Assembly: GCF_000801105.2 (NCBI RefSeq)
Contig: NC_079518.1
Coordinates: forward strand, 9,742,106-9,806,105
DNA length: 64,000 bases
Source of the DNA: Raphanus sativus
Taxonomy: Eukaryota; Streptophyta; Magnoliopsida; Brassicales; Brassicaceae
Direction of reading: 5' to 3'
A program made the translations under genes and the position numbers. Below the pieces are notes generated by a model, which was given only the letters and a program-made list of their open reading frames with translations, did not search any database and was not told the origin of the DNA. Numbering within the stretch: position 1 is the stretch's first letter; each line of letters begins with the position of its first letter. Positions 35,822 through 48,026 of the stretch are shown here, piece by piece.

Positions 35822-38030
35822 CTAGATTTTGACCCGCACAACCGTGCGGGTATTTATTTTCATGTTTATATATATATTTGGTTTATTTAATTAGTATATA
35901 TTTTAAGATTATTCATGTATTTAAATGTTTAAATCACTACTTCAACTACAATAATTGTATAGTATTCATGCTGTTAATTAACTAACTATTTCAAATGATC
36001 ACATATAATTTATATATACATATATGTTGCTTCTTATTATGTATGTATTTTATATTTAATTTATTATGATCCCGGTCCATAATTCAAAGTGCTAGATTTT
36101 CTTGAAAAATTTGTTTTGTTATTCAGTTTATATGATAAATTATTGTATATATAAAAGTTTAAGAAAAGTTAACTTTTTATACATGTATTATATAGTTTAT
36201 TAATGTTAAACCATTCTACCAACATATTTTATTTTTAGAATAAATGTTTTTTATTTATGAAATAAAATATACTAACTTATCAATTTAAAATATATTTTTT
36301 TGAACTGAGAATTAAAATAATTTTATCATATTTAGTTAAATATAGTAGTTTAGTTTAAAATGTTAGATTTGTTAGAAATGACATACTTCAGAATTGTTTT
36401 GTATTTAATTTACTATAATCCCGACACGCAATTCAAAGTGCTATATTTCTTTTAGTAATTTTTTTGTTTATTCAGTTTATATAATAGATTATTGTATATA
36501 TAAAATTTTAAGATAAGTTAATGTTTATACATGTTATATAATTAAACAGAAACGGATATTGCTTTCCAACCAAATCTTTTTAAAATCTTTGTAAAATGTA
36601 TTTTTGGAAAGTAATCATTTTAAGTGGCTATTATTATCATTACAATATTTATATAATTTTATTTTTTTATTTATAAATCAAAACTAAATTAAATTGAAAT
36701 TTCTGATTATATTTTATGACAACTAAAATTGAAATTAATCAGTTTTCGAAAATAAATTGAAAAGATTGTGAAAAAATTCTTTAAAGATTTTGTTAGAATT
36801 TTCTTAAACTAATATTTATTTTTATTTTAAATAAAAATGAAGATACTAAATAATATTATAGTTAAGTTATGTGTATTTATAATCCTATAAATAATGGTAC
36901 AACTTAAAATATCACACATGTAATGAAGTTGTGACTTCTATTTTAATATAATATATTGCATTTTATTATGTATTTATTTTATATTTAATTTATTATGATC
37001 CCGACCCATAATTCAAAATGCTAGATTTCCTTGAGAAATTTGTTTTGTTTATTCAATTTATATAATAAATTATTGTATATATAAAAGTTTAAGAAAAGTT
37101 AACTTTTATACATGTATTATATAGTTTATTAATGCTAAATCATTCTACCAACATATTATATTTTTAGAATAAATGTAGATTTCTTTGAGAAATTTGTTTT
37201 GTTTATTCAGTTTATATAATAAATTATTGTATATATAAAAGTTTAAGAAAAGTTAACTTCTTATACATGTATTATATAGTTTATTAATGTTAAACCATTC
37301 TACCAACATATTATATTTTAAAAATAAATGTTTTATATTTATGAAAATAAAATATACTAACTTATCAATTTAAAATAATTTTATCATGTTTAGTTCAATA
37401 TAGTAATTTTAATTAAAATGTTAGATTTGTTAGAAATGGCATACTTCAGAATTATTTTGTATTTAATTTTCTATAATCCCGACCCGTAATTTAAAGTGCT
37501 AGATTCTTTTAGTAATTTGTTTTGTTTATTCAGTTTATATAATAAATCATTGTATATATAAAATTTTAAGATAAATTATTTTTTTATACATGTTATATAA
37601 TTAAACATATATGGATATTGCTTTCCAACAAAATCTTTTTAAAATCTTGTAAAATGTATTTTGAGAAGTAATCATTTTAAGTGGCTATTATTATCATTAC
37701 AATATTTTATAATTTATTTTTGTTTATAAATCAAAACTAAATTAAATTTAAATTTTTGGATATATTTTATGACAACTAAAATTTAAATTAATCAATTTTC
37801 GAAAATTAATTTTAAAAGGATTCTAAAAAGATTCTTCAAAGATTTTGTTAGAACTTTTTTAAATTAATATTTGTTTTTGTCTTAAATAAAAATGAAGATA
37901 TTAAAAGATATTATTTAATATGAAAATTAATAATAGATAAAAATACAGTGTGACAAGTCTACTAAGTAGTCTATTTTTTAAAAAATCACACATAAATTAG
38001 AAGTCATGACTCATGTTTTAATATAATAGA
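35822..38030 (-). mobile_element. Non-autonomous Helitron with internal duplication
   Basis: Left edge A|CTAGATTTTGACCCGCAC with hairpin CCCGCACAACCGTGCGGG. The right edge on the minus strand reads TCTATTATATTAAAACATG, followed by T. Internally, a roughly 1-kb unit is repeated in direct orientation (about 36030-36960 and 36961-38020), sharing for example TTTAATTTATTATGATCCCG; within it GTTTATATAATAAATTATTG-type segments recur. No coding sequence. Confidence 0.8.
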
Positions 38031-38284
38031 TTTTGATCATTTCCTTTAATGAAACATTTTGATCATTTTTTGTGTTATATTTATAACAAAAAAAAATTTA
38101 GTACTATCCTAGATATTTTCTCAATTAATAATTAATAAAAAATATAATATTGATGTATACCTAACATTATTAATTTATATATGTTTTACTGTACATAAAT
38201 GAACATAAACTCATCTAGATAGTACATCTTGAACTATCTAGATGTTCCATATGAATTGAGAAACAAACATAGTCAAACTACATC

Positions 38285-38490
38285 CAAAATGGATCGTTTG
38301 GATGGATTACGTAGATGGATCATTTGGATAGAATTGACATATATACAAACTAACGGACCCTAATCGGTAGACCGTGGAGAGTCCAATCTTGACTGCTAGC
38401 TCAGTGAAATGACGTTGTGGTAGTGGATTAATGAGTGTGTCTGCAATCTGATCCTCAGAGATGAGTTGAGAATGGTTTATTGAACGAACC
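38285..38490 (-). pseudogene. Copia RNase H C-terminal fragment
   Basis: Minus-strand translation reads EDQIADTLINPLPQRHF, matching the conserved copia C-terminal motif DQIADxxTKPLP. Only about 40 codons of similarity remain, then a stop. It is a relic unrelated to the intact element nearby. Confidence 0.65.
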
Positions 38491-38572
38491 AAAATTTTAA
38501 ACCAAACTTAATAAAAATGACTCAAATATTTAGCCATAAACCAAAACATTTGGTTAAATTTGACAATACTCA

Positions 38573-39488
38573 GTTGAGAGAGAAGAGAGAAGAGAGAGAA
38601 GAGAGAGAAAGAGAAGAGAAAGCAGATCTCACCTCGGGTCCGGTGACCGGCCGTCGCGTGTGCGAGCGTGCTGTCACCGGAGCCCCCTGTCGTTAAATCA
38701 CCGTTCATCCTTCGCCTCATCTCCGCCTCTTTCGTCCTCCGCCTTGTCTGAGCTCTGGCCAGTCTCCATCTATGGTGATTCTGTGCGTGGAGGGAAGACG
38801 CGGTCGTCTTGAAGTTGGTGCGGTGAGGCGCATCGTCGTTTAGGTTTTCTCTCCGGGAGATGGAAGCTTGTAAAGTTCTGTCGACGTCGGTTAAAGTCTC
38901 CGGGATGAGAAGCTTCTTCAGTTTCGTCATCGTCGGCTCTAGCCTCCGGGGGGTAAGAGATATCATAACTCTGCCTCGCCGGCTTCGTTTTGTTGTTGTT
39001 GTTTACGGTTCGGTTCCGATAGTGGATCGGGTACGGTTCTTAGGTTCTGTTGGGTTTGCGGTTTGTCTGGTCGGATGAGATTTCGCAGGGCGATGAAGCT
39101 CTCCGACGGAAAACGCAGTGGAGAAGCATAGATTGGGTTCCGGAGGAGGCTCTGCGGGTTATCTGAGCTCCGACGAACGAGGATTACGATGATGGTGCTC
39201 CGGCGGTGGTTTCGATGCGGTGACGGTCAAGTCGAGGCAGAGGGGACGCGTTTGTGCTTTGACGGTGGAGATCCTTCCATGTGTCCAGACCTTTAGCCTC
39301 CTTGACGCGCGCGTGGAATCAATCGTTTGGTTTCTTTTGAATGGGCCGATGACCCATTGTAGTTTTTTTTTTGTAGCCTTTAGGCGTTTGGGCTTTTGCC
39401 ACTCTCGAATTGTATATGGGCCGCAGACCGTGTTTGATGGGCTTGGCTCTTTAATATATAAAAACTTTGACGAAAAAAAAAAAAAAAA
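38573..39488 (+). mobile_element. Poly(A) non-LTR retroposon of about 0.9 kb
   Basis: Flanked by the 13-bp direct repeat TTGACAATACTCA (38560-38572 and 39489-39501). The insert ends AAAACTTTGACG followed by a run of about 16 A, a typical plant LINE tail. It begins with a GA-rich tract (38575-38625), then GC-rich sequence unlike its neighbours. A frame at 38860-39078 (72 codons) is the only sizeable one and matches nothing I know. No reverse transcriptase or endonuclease is visible, so it is a non-autonomous or internally deleted LINE-type copy, or a retroposed transcript. Confidence 0.75.
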
Positions 39489-39694
39489 TTGACAATACTC
39501 AAGTCGTACCAAATTTTGTTCAACAAGATTTTATACGACCGAACCAAAATAACAAAAGCCGATTTAGCCAAACCAAACTAACTTCTCGAACTAACCCAGA
39601 GACTCACGCTGCGTTAACAACTCGATACTGCTCCGTAGTGGGAAATAATCAATCAGAAACCTTTTAAGTAACGCCTTCAAGAACAATTAGGTCT

Positions 39695-39728
39695 TGGGCC
39701 TTTACGCAACATCTCCTATCTCGGCCCA
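39695..39728. promoter_or_regulatory. Site II motifs upstream of PBA1
   Basis: TGGGCC at 39695-39700 and GGCCCA at 39723-39728 are site II (TGGGCY) elements in opposite orientations about 180-210 bp before the PBA1 start codon. Such TCP-binding pairs are common in promoters of plant proteasome and ribosomal genes; function here is inferred. Confidence 0.45.
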
Positions 39729-39905
39729 ATATGCTGACGAACCAAGAAAAAGGGAGAGAACCCGACTTGGGGATTAAGTCAGTTCTTCTTCTTCTTCACC
39801 CTTCTAATCAGTAGCCAATCCATCACCGTGATCTGAGATACTTAGTCGCGTAACTCTCAGCTCAGAGATTCTTTTCCTCCCACACAAGTTTCGAATCCTA
39901 CAGCG

Positions 39906-41928
39906 ATGGATCTCAATCTCGATGCTCCGCACTCTATGGGAACAACCATCATCGGCGTCACTTACAACGGAGGCGTCGTCCTCGGAGCCGACTCACGTAC
40001 CAGCACCGGTCAGTTTTCTCTTCTTTTGCTTCGTTAGGTTTATCCTTAAGCTCATGTAAGAGATCTGTTCTGCTTTATCTCCTCCGTATAACTTTGGATC
40101 ATCTGTGTTTACCGTGCGATTAAGTAGTTTCTGAGAAAAAAGTCTTGTTCTAGGGTTTACTTTAGCTTCTTTTTATGTTAAATTGAATCGTGTTTCTCGA
40201 TAAAGCTCGTGTCTTTTGCTTTGGAGCTCGTGTTGGTGTAGTTGAATGATGTAGATGCCTACTAGGGTTTTTTATTTTGGGGGAAAAGCTGATGGAATTG
40301 GGAACTGTGTATTAATCTGCGCAGGCATGTACGTAGCGAATCGAGCTTCAGACAAGATCACACAGCTCACCGACAATGTCTACGTCTGCCGTTCTGGATC
40401 GGTAAATCTCTCCTTGGTGTCTCTTCAGGGTTTAACTCTGTGGCTGTATTTTTACTGATTTAACACGAAGCTCTTCTTCTTGGTCCTTTTTGTAGGCTGC
40501 TGATTCTCAGGTTGTCTCTGACTACGTCCGCTACTTCCTTCACCAGCATACGTGAGTGTTTCATTCTTCCCCCCTGGTTCGACTAAACTACATGACTTAA
40601 TAGTTATGATGTCTTGTTTATTCGTTTGTAGAATTCAGCTGGGACAGCCTGCGACTGTTAAGGTTTCTGCAAACCTCATTAGGATGCTCGCTTACAATAA
40701 CAAGGTACATGTTTTTCTTTAAAGCTTGCAGCTTTTTTTGGTTGTTTCATCAGAAAGTTAGATCCAGAGTAGTGGTGAATGTGAATGTTGTTTCATTTTC
40801 TACCAAGGTTTCGTTTCTTGTAGAGAGAACATGCTGTACCGAATCACTGATAGCTTTTTTGTTAAGAAGTGTGTCTTTGAGAAACATGGCAATTGCTTAT
40901 GTTTGGTTGATATACGACTTAAGCTCGAAATTTTACTGGAATAGAGATTGATGCTACATGTGGAAGCTAGGTTGCTAGTGTATATGAATCTCCTCTTGTT
41001 CAGTGTTGTTGTAATAGCTGTTCTCTAGTCTGAAAAATAAAATATTTTAGTGGAAATGTTGAAAGTTCCTGTTCTTAATGCTACTGTTTCATGCTCTCAA
41101 CAAGCATCCTAAGATCTTAGATTTCTATGTTTATTTAGCAGAGATGCATCTCCAGTGCGTTATTGTATGATTTATGGATTTGTTGGCTTAAGCATTGTGT
41201 GTCTTTGTTGGGCAGAACATGCTGCAAACTGGCCTCATAGTTGGTGGCTGGGATAAGTATGAAGGCGGGAAGATCTACGGGATTCCACTTGGTGGAACTG
41301 TAGTTGAGCAACCGTTTGCTATTGGAGGTACTACAAACCAGATTGTTCTGTCTCTTATGATCTTTACCTTTTGAGATAGCTGTATTCGACTAAGTTCTCT
41401 TTGTGTTTAGCATTCCTCCTACTAAATAGTTTAATTGTGCGTGTGTGTTGTGTAGGCTCTGGCTCGAGTTATCTTTACGGGTTCTTTGATCAGGCCTGGA
41501 AAGAAAACATGACCAAAGAAGAAGCTGAGGTATGGCCGTTCAGATCATTTTCTGTTAATGCAAAAAATCGCACAGATCCTCCATTTGTTGTAACTGATCC
41601 TTGCTATTGTATCTTGCAGCAACTTGTTGTGAAGGCGGTTTCGCTAGCCATCGCCCGTGATGGAGCCAGTGGAGGAGTTGTACGAACTGTCATAGTAAGA
41701 TATCCCTCTGACCAAAACTCGCTTAAGCTAAGACTAATACAACCTCTTTAATGGAACTCAGAGAACATAACTTCTTTTGATGTCTTTTGTAAACAGATAA
41801 ACTCAGAGGGAGTGACCAGAAACTTCTACCCTGGAGATAAGTTGCAGCTATGGCACGAGGAGTTGGAGCCCCAGAACTCCTTGTTAGACATCCTCAACGC
41901 TGCTGGTCCTGAACCAATGGCTATGTGA
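39906..41928 (+). CDS. PBA1: 20S proteasome beta-1 subunit (caspase-like)
   Basis: Eight exons, join(39906..40008,40325..40401,40496..40551,40632..40704,41216..41327,41456..41529,41620..41694,41797..41928), give 702 nt and 233 residues in consistent frame. A 12-residue propeptide ends at Gly12, and Thr13 (of TTIIGV) becomes the mature N-terminal catalytic threonine; Asp29 and Lys45 correspond to mature D17 and K33 of the active site. [13 protein letters not shown] and [27 protein letters not shown] segments are highly conserved in beta-1 subunits. The subunit cleaves after acidic residues within the 20S core in cytosol and nucleus. Intron 4 (511 bp) is the longest. By order it corresponds to Arabidopsis At4g31300. 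No defect seen. Confidence 0.97.
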
Positions 41929-42123
41929 TTCATCATTCTCTCACTCTGTTAAACAAATGTTTAGATGTTTCTCTACATTCACCGAAGTCGTATTTTAAGC
42001 TCTGTTCGAGTGACCCGATCTTTCTTCATTTAAATGGATATCATGTTTGTTTTATTGTTGTGGTTCTAATTTATGTGTCCTGAAAACGAGTGTGTGGAAA
42101 CGTTACCTTCTTTCTTTTAATTA

Positions 42124-43544
42124 GGGAAAATTCCTTAAAAATACACATACTAAATTTCATTTGCTGAAAAAATACACGAACTTTTTAGGTTTCCCAAAAA
42201 ATACACAAACTAATTTTGATTGTTCATAAAATACACGAACTTTTGAATTTTGAAGGTTTCACACTTCGATTTTAACGGTATAAACAGTGACTAACAGAAT
42301 AGTAAGACGCCGTTAGACGCCGTTAACTCTGAATAAAAAGTTCGTGTATTTTATGGACAACCAAAATTAGTTCGTGTATTTTTTGGGAAGCCTAAAAAGT
42401 TCGTGTATTTTTTCAGCAAAGGAAATTTAGTATGTGTATTTTTAAGAAATTTTCAAATGGAGTTTGGATATTTCATATCCTATTCAGATGCTAAATATCT
42501 GAACCCAATACAGATCCAAAATTTTATATTTGTAAACTTTCGGTTTGGTTTTGGACCGAATATTTTCGGATCAGTTTCGATCCAAGTTTTTGAATCCGGC
42601 TAAAATATCTAGACCTAATCTTGATATTTTAGCCGGATTCAAAAACTTGGATTGGAACTGACCCGAAAATATTCGGTCCAAAACCAAACCGAAAGTTTAC
42701 AAATATTTGTTGGATCGAAAACTCTTCTACTTGAAAGAATTGAAACCAAAAAGAACTGATCCGAATAGACCTGGGCCTAATAAAATCGACACGAATAGAT
42801 TCAATCCGACAAGATCTTTCTGCTAACAATTTTGTTATTATTTTTGCAATATTTTTTAGTTTTGTTTTTGTAACAGAAACATTTTTTAATTAATATGAAA
42901 CTTTCAATGTAAAATTTAGAGTTGTTTGTGAATTTTTAGATATATATGATAGATTTCGACTAAATTGGACTCAACAAATATTTGTAAACTTTTGGTTTGG
43001 TTTTGGACAGAATATTTTTGGGTCAGTTCCGATTCAAGTTTTTGAATCGGGCTAGACATTAATTCGGTCCAAAATCAAACCGAAAGTTTACAAATATAAA
43101 ATTTTGGACCTGTATCATGTGATAGAGAATGTGTTTTTTTCAGGTATTATGGATATGTATTGGGTCCAGATATTTAGCCTCTAAATAGTATATGAAATAT
43201 CCAAACTCCATTTGAAAATTCCTTAAAAATATACATACTAAATTTCCTTTGCTGAAAAAATACATGAACTTTTTAGGCTTCCCGAAAAATACACAAACTA
43301 ATTTTGGTTGTTCATAAAATACATGAACTTTTTAATCAGAGTTAACGGCGTCTAACGGCGTCTTACTATTCTGTTAGTCACTGTTTACACCGTTAAAATC
43401 GAGGTGTGAAACCTTCAAAATTCAAAAGTTCGTGTATTTTATGGACAATTAAAATTAGTTTGTGTATTTTTTGGGAAGCCAAAAAAGTTCGTGTATTTTT
43501 TCAGCAAAAGAAATTCAGTCTGTGTATTTTTAAAGAATTTTCCC
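42124..43544. mobile_element. Large fold-back element, GGGAAAATTCC family
   Basis: Bounded by the 9-bp repeat TTTTAATTA (42115-42123, 43545-43553). Ends are inverted: GGGAAAATTCCTTAAAAAT and ATTTTTAAAGAATTTTCCC. Each outer ~330 bp is itself palindromic (TACACGAACTTTTTAGG arms around GACGCCGTTAGACGCCGTTA). The inner 760 bp also begins and ends with inverted copies (CAAATGGAGTTTGGATATTT) and includes a palindrome of about 90-bp arms centred near 42610. So it is a palindrome inside two palindromes inside a palindrome. No coding capacity. The 9-bp duplication suggests a Mutator-like source. Confidence 0.75.
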
Positions 43545-43609
43545 TTTTAATTACAACCAAGAAGTTCATCGTGAAAGGGAAAAGGTTTTGTTAAAATAGT
43601 TGTCATCAG

Positions 43610-43673
43610 ACACAGTCTCTTACTTACTTTTTTTTTTTTTTTTTTTTTGAACAACACACAGTCTCTTACTTAC
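43610..43673 (-). mobile_element. Minimal poly(A) retroposon insertion with 18-bp target duplication
   Basis: ACACAGTCTCTTACTTAC is present at 43610-43627 and again at 43656-43673. The 28 bases between are a T run followed by GAACAAC, that is GTTGTTC plus poly(A) on the minus strand. Consistent with an extremely 5'-truncated LINE or SINE. Confidence 0.7.
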
Positions 43674-45023
43674 ATGTGTCCGAAAGTGGACATTTCAACT
43701 TATCAGGGAATACTGGTCATGATCTCTGTCTACGACAGTCTCCAGGATCCCACAGAGAAAAATGATTGTGATATAATTCTTGGGAAACTACTAGAGAGAC
43801 TCATGATACCTCTTTATGATTTGTGGTTTCATTGAAGAGACTTGGTTCTTTTTGTACTCAAAGGGTTACAAAAGGCTAGATTCTTCCTACTGCTTATATA
43901 GCCAGCCACTTGGTGTTGTTTTGGGATGGACTAATCTCTGCCTGTGGTTCACGAAGACAAAATCAACCAGTAAACTATGAGTCATGGACTTACAGTCGCA
44001 ACCATTTTATGTTTTCGAGGCTTGTGGTTTGTTCATGCTAGATTGCTTGCTGGATTTTGCTGTTTTGTATAGGACTTGCCATTCCTCTAGTTGCTTTGCT
44101 CACACATATATATCAGTATCCTCGAGATCACTGCACATGTATTATTGGGTGGTTGCTTAAGATGGTGGCAAGTCTCAGGGTGGGTGGGTACGTATGTCAT
44201 GTGACCTTTCCGTTTTATCTGATCTCGGCTGCTTAACCTTTGACTTTGACCACCCCTTTAATCATGTGTGTGTTAGAGAGAGAACATATCATTAATCTTG
44301 AACACTTGGCTCTGTCTCTCCACTCTCTTGAATCTTGATTCATTTTCGGAGGATACCATGATCATTCCTTTTGTATTTTGCCGTACTGTGTTGACTGTGA
44401 ATTGTTAACTGCATGTGATTTCAATAACGAGGGCTACTTAATTTATGTGATGCTCTGACCAACTTGTTATACTCACGTTTCGGTTGTAAAAAAACATAGG
44501 GTACTACTATACGTTTCTTAATCTAAATAGTTTAACAATGCCATTAGGTAGTCTCATCATCTATCTTTTCACACTAAGTTAATATTAATGTTAGTTACCA
44601 CTTACCAGTTTATGTTAAGCCTCTGATTACTTGGAATAACTACAACATCAATACACATGGGTAGTTCCCGGATAGAACGGTGTGCGCATAGAAAGAAACA
44701 TGAAGGCTTTAGCGTCTAAGACCATATTTACCATAGCTCTAACACTTCTTATCCATGTGATACATATTCTCTCGTGTTCATTTGTACTATGTTATCCGCT
44801 TAGATTAAGTATTTGACTTTTATGATTTATCAAAATAACACAGAGCTGTTCATGTTTTCAATCTTTTCAAATGGTCAGTTTGTATACATTGCATTATTCA
44901 AAAATCTCGCATTCTTTTTCTCTTTGAAGTTGGAGAGTAACCAAAGGAAAAAAGTGGGAACATGGGGAAGAGGAAGAATAATGGTTCAAAGCAACAAGCA
45001 AATCAAAACACACAAAAGAAAGA
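43674..45023. other. Spacer upstream of PBA1-SAUR interval, no gene recognised
   Basis: Several short frames only (for example 43647-43835), none of recognisable family. Arabidopsis genes expected between PBA1 and SAUR37 are not seen. Confidence 0.4.
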
Positions 45024-45575
45024 CTATCTGCACATTGAACTGTGAGGTTGATGACATGGAGTCCTAGGGCAATCCGAAGGATGACGATAACTTATCACTT
45101 CCTCAGTCGTCGTCGCATTGAACCTGCACTCCTGTGTGGTCAGGTACGCATCAGTCTTGTTGTCCTCCATTATCTTCAAAATGCTCTCGAACACAGCAAC
45201 TTCACAAGGAATCTTGAGCACACCAGCTTGTTGAAACCCAAACTCTTCCTCGGCTTCACGCAGCAGCACGTGGAAAGCTTGGTGGGTAAGGTACTCCGTT
45301 GGTATCTTGTATCTCTTCTCCTCCTTCCCCACCGAGACAGCTAAATAGCCTTTGGGAACAGCTGTTACATCTGTGAAGGATAGTGTCCTCTTCAGAAACT
45401 TGATGCTCTTACTTCCACTTCCACTTCCAGTTTTGTTGATGTTGTTGACGTCGTCCTCGCTGTTAATCTTGTTGTTGTTGGCTTGTTTTGATGCCTGAGC
45501 GACTTTTCGCCATTTCTTGAGAATCTGTTGAAGCTTTACGATCTCTCTGATTTTGTTTGACTTCTTGGCTTCCAT
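45024..45575 (-). CDS. SAUR37: SAUR-family auxin-responsive protein (SAUR37 type)
   Basis: Single exon, 183 residues, as usual for the family. The N-terminal 60 residues are basic and Asn/Ser-rich. The SAUR domain follows with VPKGYLAVSVGKEEKRYKIP (residues 73-92) and the AFHVLLREAEEEFGF and GVLKIPCEVAVFE blocks. SAUR proteins inhibit PP2C-D phosphatases at the plasma membrane and so promote acid growth; some members are nuclear. The C-terminal tail (HPSDCPRTPCHQPHSSMC) is Cys/His-containing and variable. A TATA box is read on the minus strand at 45671-45679, about 95 bp before the start codon, fitting a short leader. Position matches At4g31320. Confidence 0.93.
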   Translation of the reverse strand: MEAKKSNKIREIVKLQQILKKWRKVAQASKQANNNKINSEDDVNNINKTGSGSGSKSIKFLKRTLSFTDVTAVPKGYLAVSVGKEEKRYKIPTEYLTHQAFHVLLREAEEEFGFQQAGVLKIPCEVAVFESILKIMEDNKTDAYLTTQECRFNATTTEEVISYRHPSDCPRTPCHQPHSSMCR

Positions 45576-45670
45576 GGCAAAAACAGAAGAAGAAATGATT
45601 ATGTTCTTTGTGTTTGATTATCTTTGTGTTGTGTAAAGATGGAGAGGTTGTGGATTGTGGAGCTGGGAGA

Positions 45671-45679
45671 TATATATAG
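45671..45679 (-). promoter_or_regulatory. TATA box of the SAUR gene
   Basis: CTATATATA on the minus strand, about 95 bp upstream of the ATG at 45575, is well placed for a core promoter. Confidence 0.6.
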
Positions 45680-45699
45680 AGAGGTGTTGATGTACATTT

Positions 45700-48026
45700 G
45701 AGATTCTTTTTTTTAAATATTAAACAGATTAGTTTTCAAATTATATGTTTACAAAATTTAATCATGTACTTTTGGTTATCTTAATACCACAACTTGGAAA
45801 ACCTAGAGTTGGATTACTACTTCTAGTTTGACCCTCTGTTAACTTAAATCGCTATTAATGCCATGTTTGTTTATGCTTTTGGGATTGAATATCAAATCCG
45901 CAATTTGGAAACATTTTTCTTAAATTATATAAAGATATTTTGGTTTCACAGAAGTGGTCAAAATTAGTCACTTGTTACTACATGTAAACGATGCCAAAAT
46001 GTCAATTCTCCAACGACCTGTACTCGAACTCTGATGGCTATTTGAAAACAGTTTGATATAGATAACACTGGAAAATGAGGAAGAAAAAACAATTTGTCAA
46101 CATGAAAAAGAGATTTAAATCTAAGTTAACTAGTTCTAGCATTTTATCTTCATAAAATTAGTATAGAATTAAATAATGAACCATAATATACTATTTTCTC
46201 CAACAACACAACAAATAATAGTAAACGTGACCATTGATATACAGAAACATCATTAATAATTTCGTACTCAGGTTTGAAATGTAAAACATTTTTAACAGCT
46301 TTATATTATTAGTATTAATTACTCTTTCCATTTTATTAAAAGTATCGTATAAAATTTTTGCACACAAATTAAAAAAAAAAGTTTGTTTGTTCTTGTTTAA
46401 TATATTACTTTATATGGTTTTATTAATTAATGAGATATAAATAAGGTAAAAACTGGAAAATTGTTTACTATTTATCTTGAAAATATTAAACGATACCTAT
46501 AATGAAACAGAACTTAAAAGTTAAATATGAAACAGAAAAGTAAGTATGTGTTTCTTTTTTTTGAGAAAAGGGCTTTTAAGTATGGAAAATCTAGTAACTT
46601 AAATTATTGTTTTCAAAATAAGTATAAATTGTTTTGAGGTTTGTCACAGAAATGATAATGAAGTTAATTTTTCTAATATACTTGTTACAACAGTTAATTA
46701 TTTCATTAACTTGAATTAGAGATTTGTAGACCAACATTCACATTGGAACCTTTTTATCAACAAATGGCGATTTTTCAAGAATGAACAAAAAGTAGTGTGA
46801 AACAATACTGGTAATGTTTTGGAGTGAGTATTTATTTCATAATATTATCACCGCATCACTCATACGTATTGCCAATAATAGAGTTTTGTTATTTCATTTA
46901 TATTCGAAGTTTTAAAAAAGAATTATGGTGGTGACAGAGAGAAGAAATAACTTCAAACTTAAGAAACTGAAGTCGTCATGTTGTGGCGACAGAGAGAATA
47001 AAAAAGAAACATGAAATATGGAGGAAGGCTTCCGTTTCCAAAGCAAACGGCTTCACACTTTATCAACAGTTCTCAGGAATCTAACGATTGGATCTCTTCA
47101 TCAGTCTTTTCCTTTTTCCATAAATTCTCTATATAATTAGATATACTTTGTAGTCATAATTACAAGCTTTATATCACAAACGACAAAAGAAAAAAGTTTA
47201 GTAAGTATATATCCGCCTTCTTTCGCATCCTACAAGAAGTACCATTCGAACATGGAGGACTTATAGTATTTCTATGTCACTGTTTGTGCGGCTTCGGGTT
47301 TTAACTGCACCTCCCCATGTGAACATTTTTTTACTTTTCTCATTTTGCAGAGTTATTTATTTATCCAGATCTGATCGTTTTATAACGCTTGCATGTGGCT
47401 TTCCTTTTAGTTAACTATAATATAACTTTCCCCAAAATAAAAATTTATAAACAAAAGTATATATGTAGCATTTCTTAAAAGAATACAGTTTAGTTAAGTC
47501 CATATATTTCAATTTCTTAATTTACCTTGTATATATTTGTAGGTTCGATTCCTTTTTTCTACAGGCTCAAGTAAAACTTCTAAGTAAATGAAAAATCCAA
47601 AGAATTTTTTTTTTGAAAATATATAAATGCAAATAATGATTGTCTCAACGACTAAATCATATGTTCATATTCGAATTCATGTATTGTCTTACGATATCAA
47701 CAACAAAAAGTTGGCTTAATATTTCATAAATAAAAAGTTGACGCCGATTTGATTAAATATGAAACTTATCTTTAATTTCTGATTCAATATTATAGCATTC
47801 AGTTTTTCAGACTGAAGACCGTTTGCATGTGGTGCCGTGGGGTTGATTAACTAATGGGGAAGCAATGAATATATCACCAACAATTACGCAAAAAGCATAA
47901 TTAAATATTTCGTAAACGTAAAATAATAATATTACTTCATCAGAATATTAAGATATGGACGTTTAATAATGAGTTTATATAATTGGAAGACTAAAGAGGT
48001 CTTATTGGATCAAAGATTTGAGAAGA
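45700..48026. other. AT-rich intergenic region
   Basis: No coding signal, RNA gene or clear transposon ends seen. Arabidopsis neighbours expected here (At4g31330-At4g31350) are not found. Confidence 0.4.

Noticed and set aside
42403..43594. ORFs of 62-66 codons within the fold-back element
   Set aside because: They are mirrored in both arms of the palindrome and reflect the inverted repeat, not coding selection.
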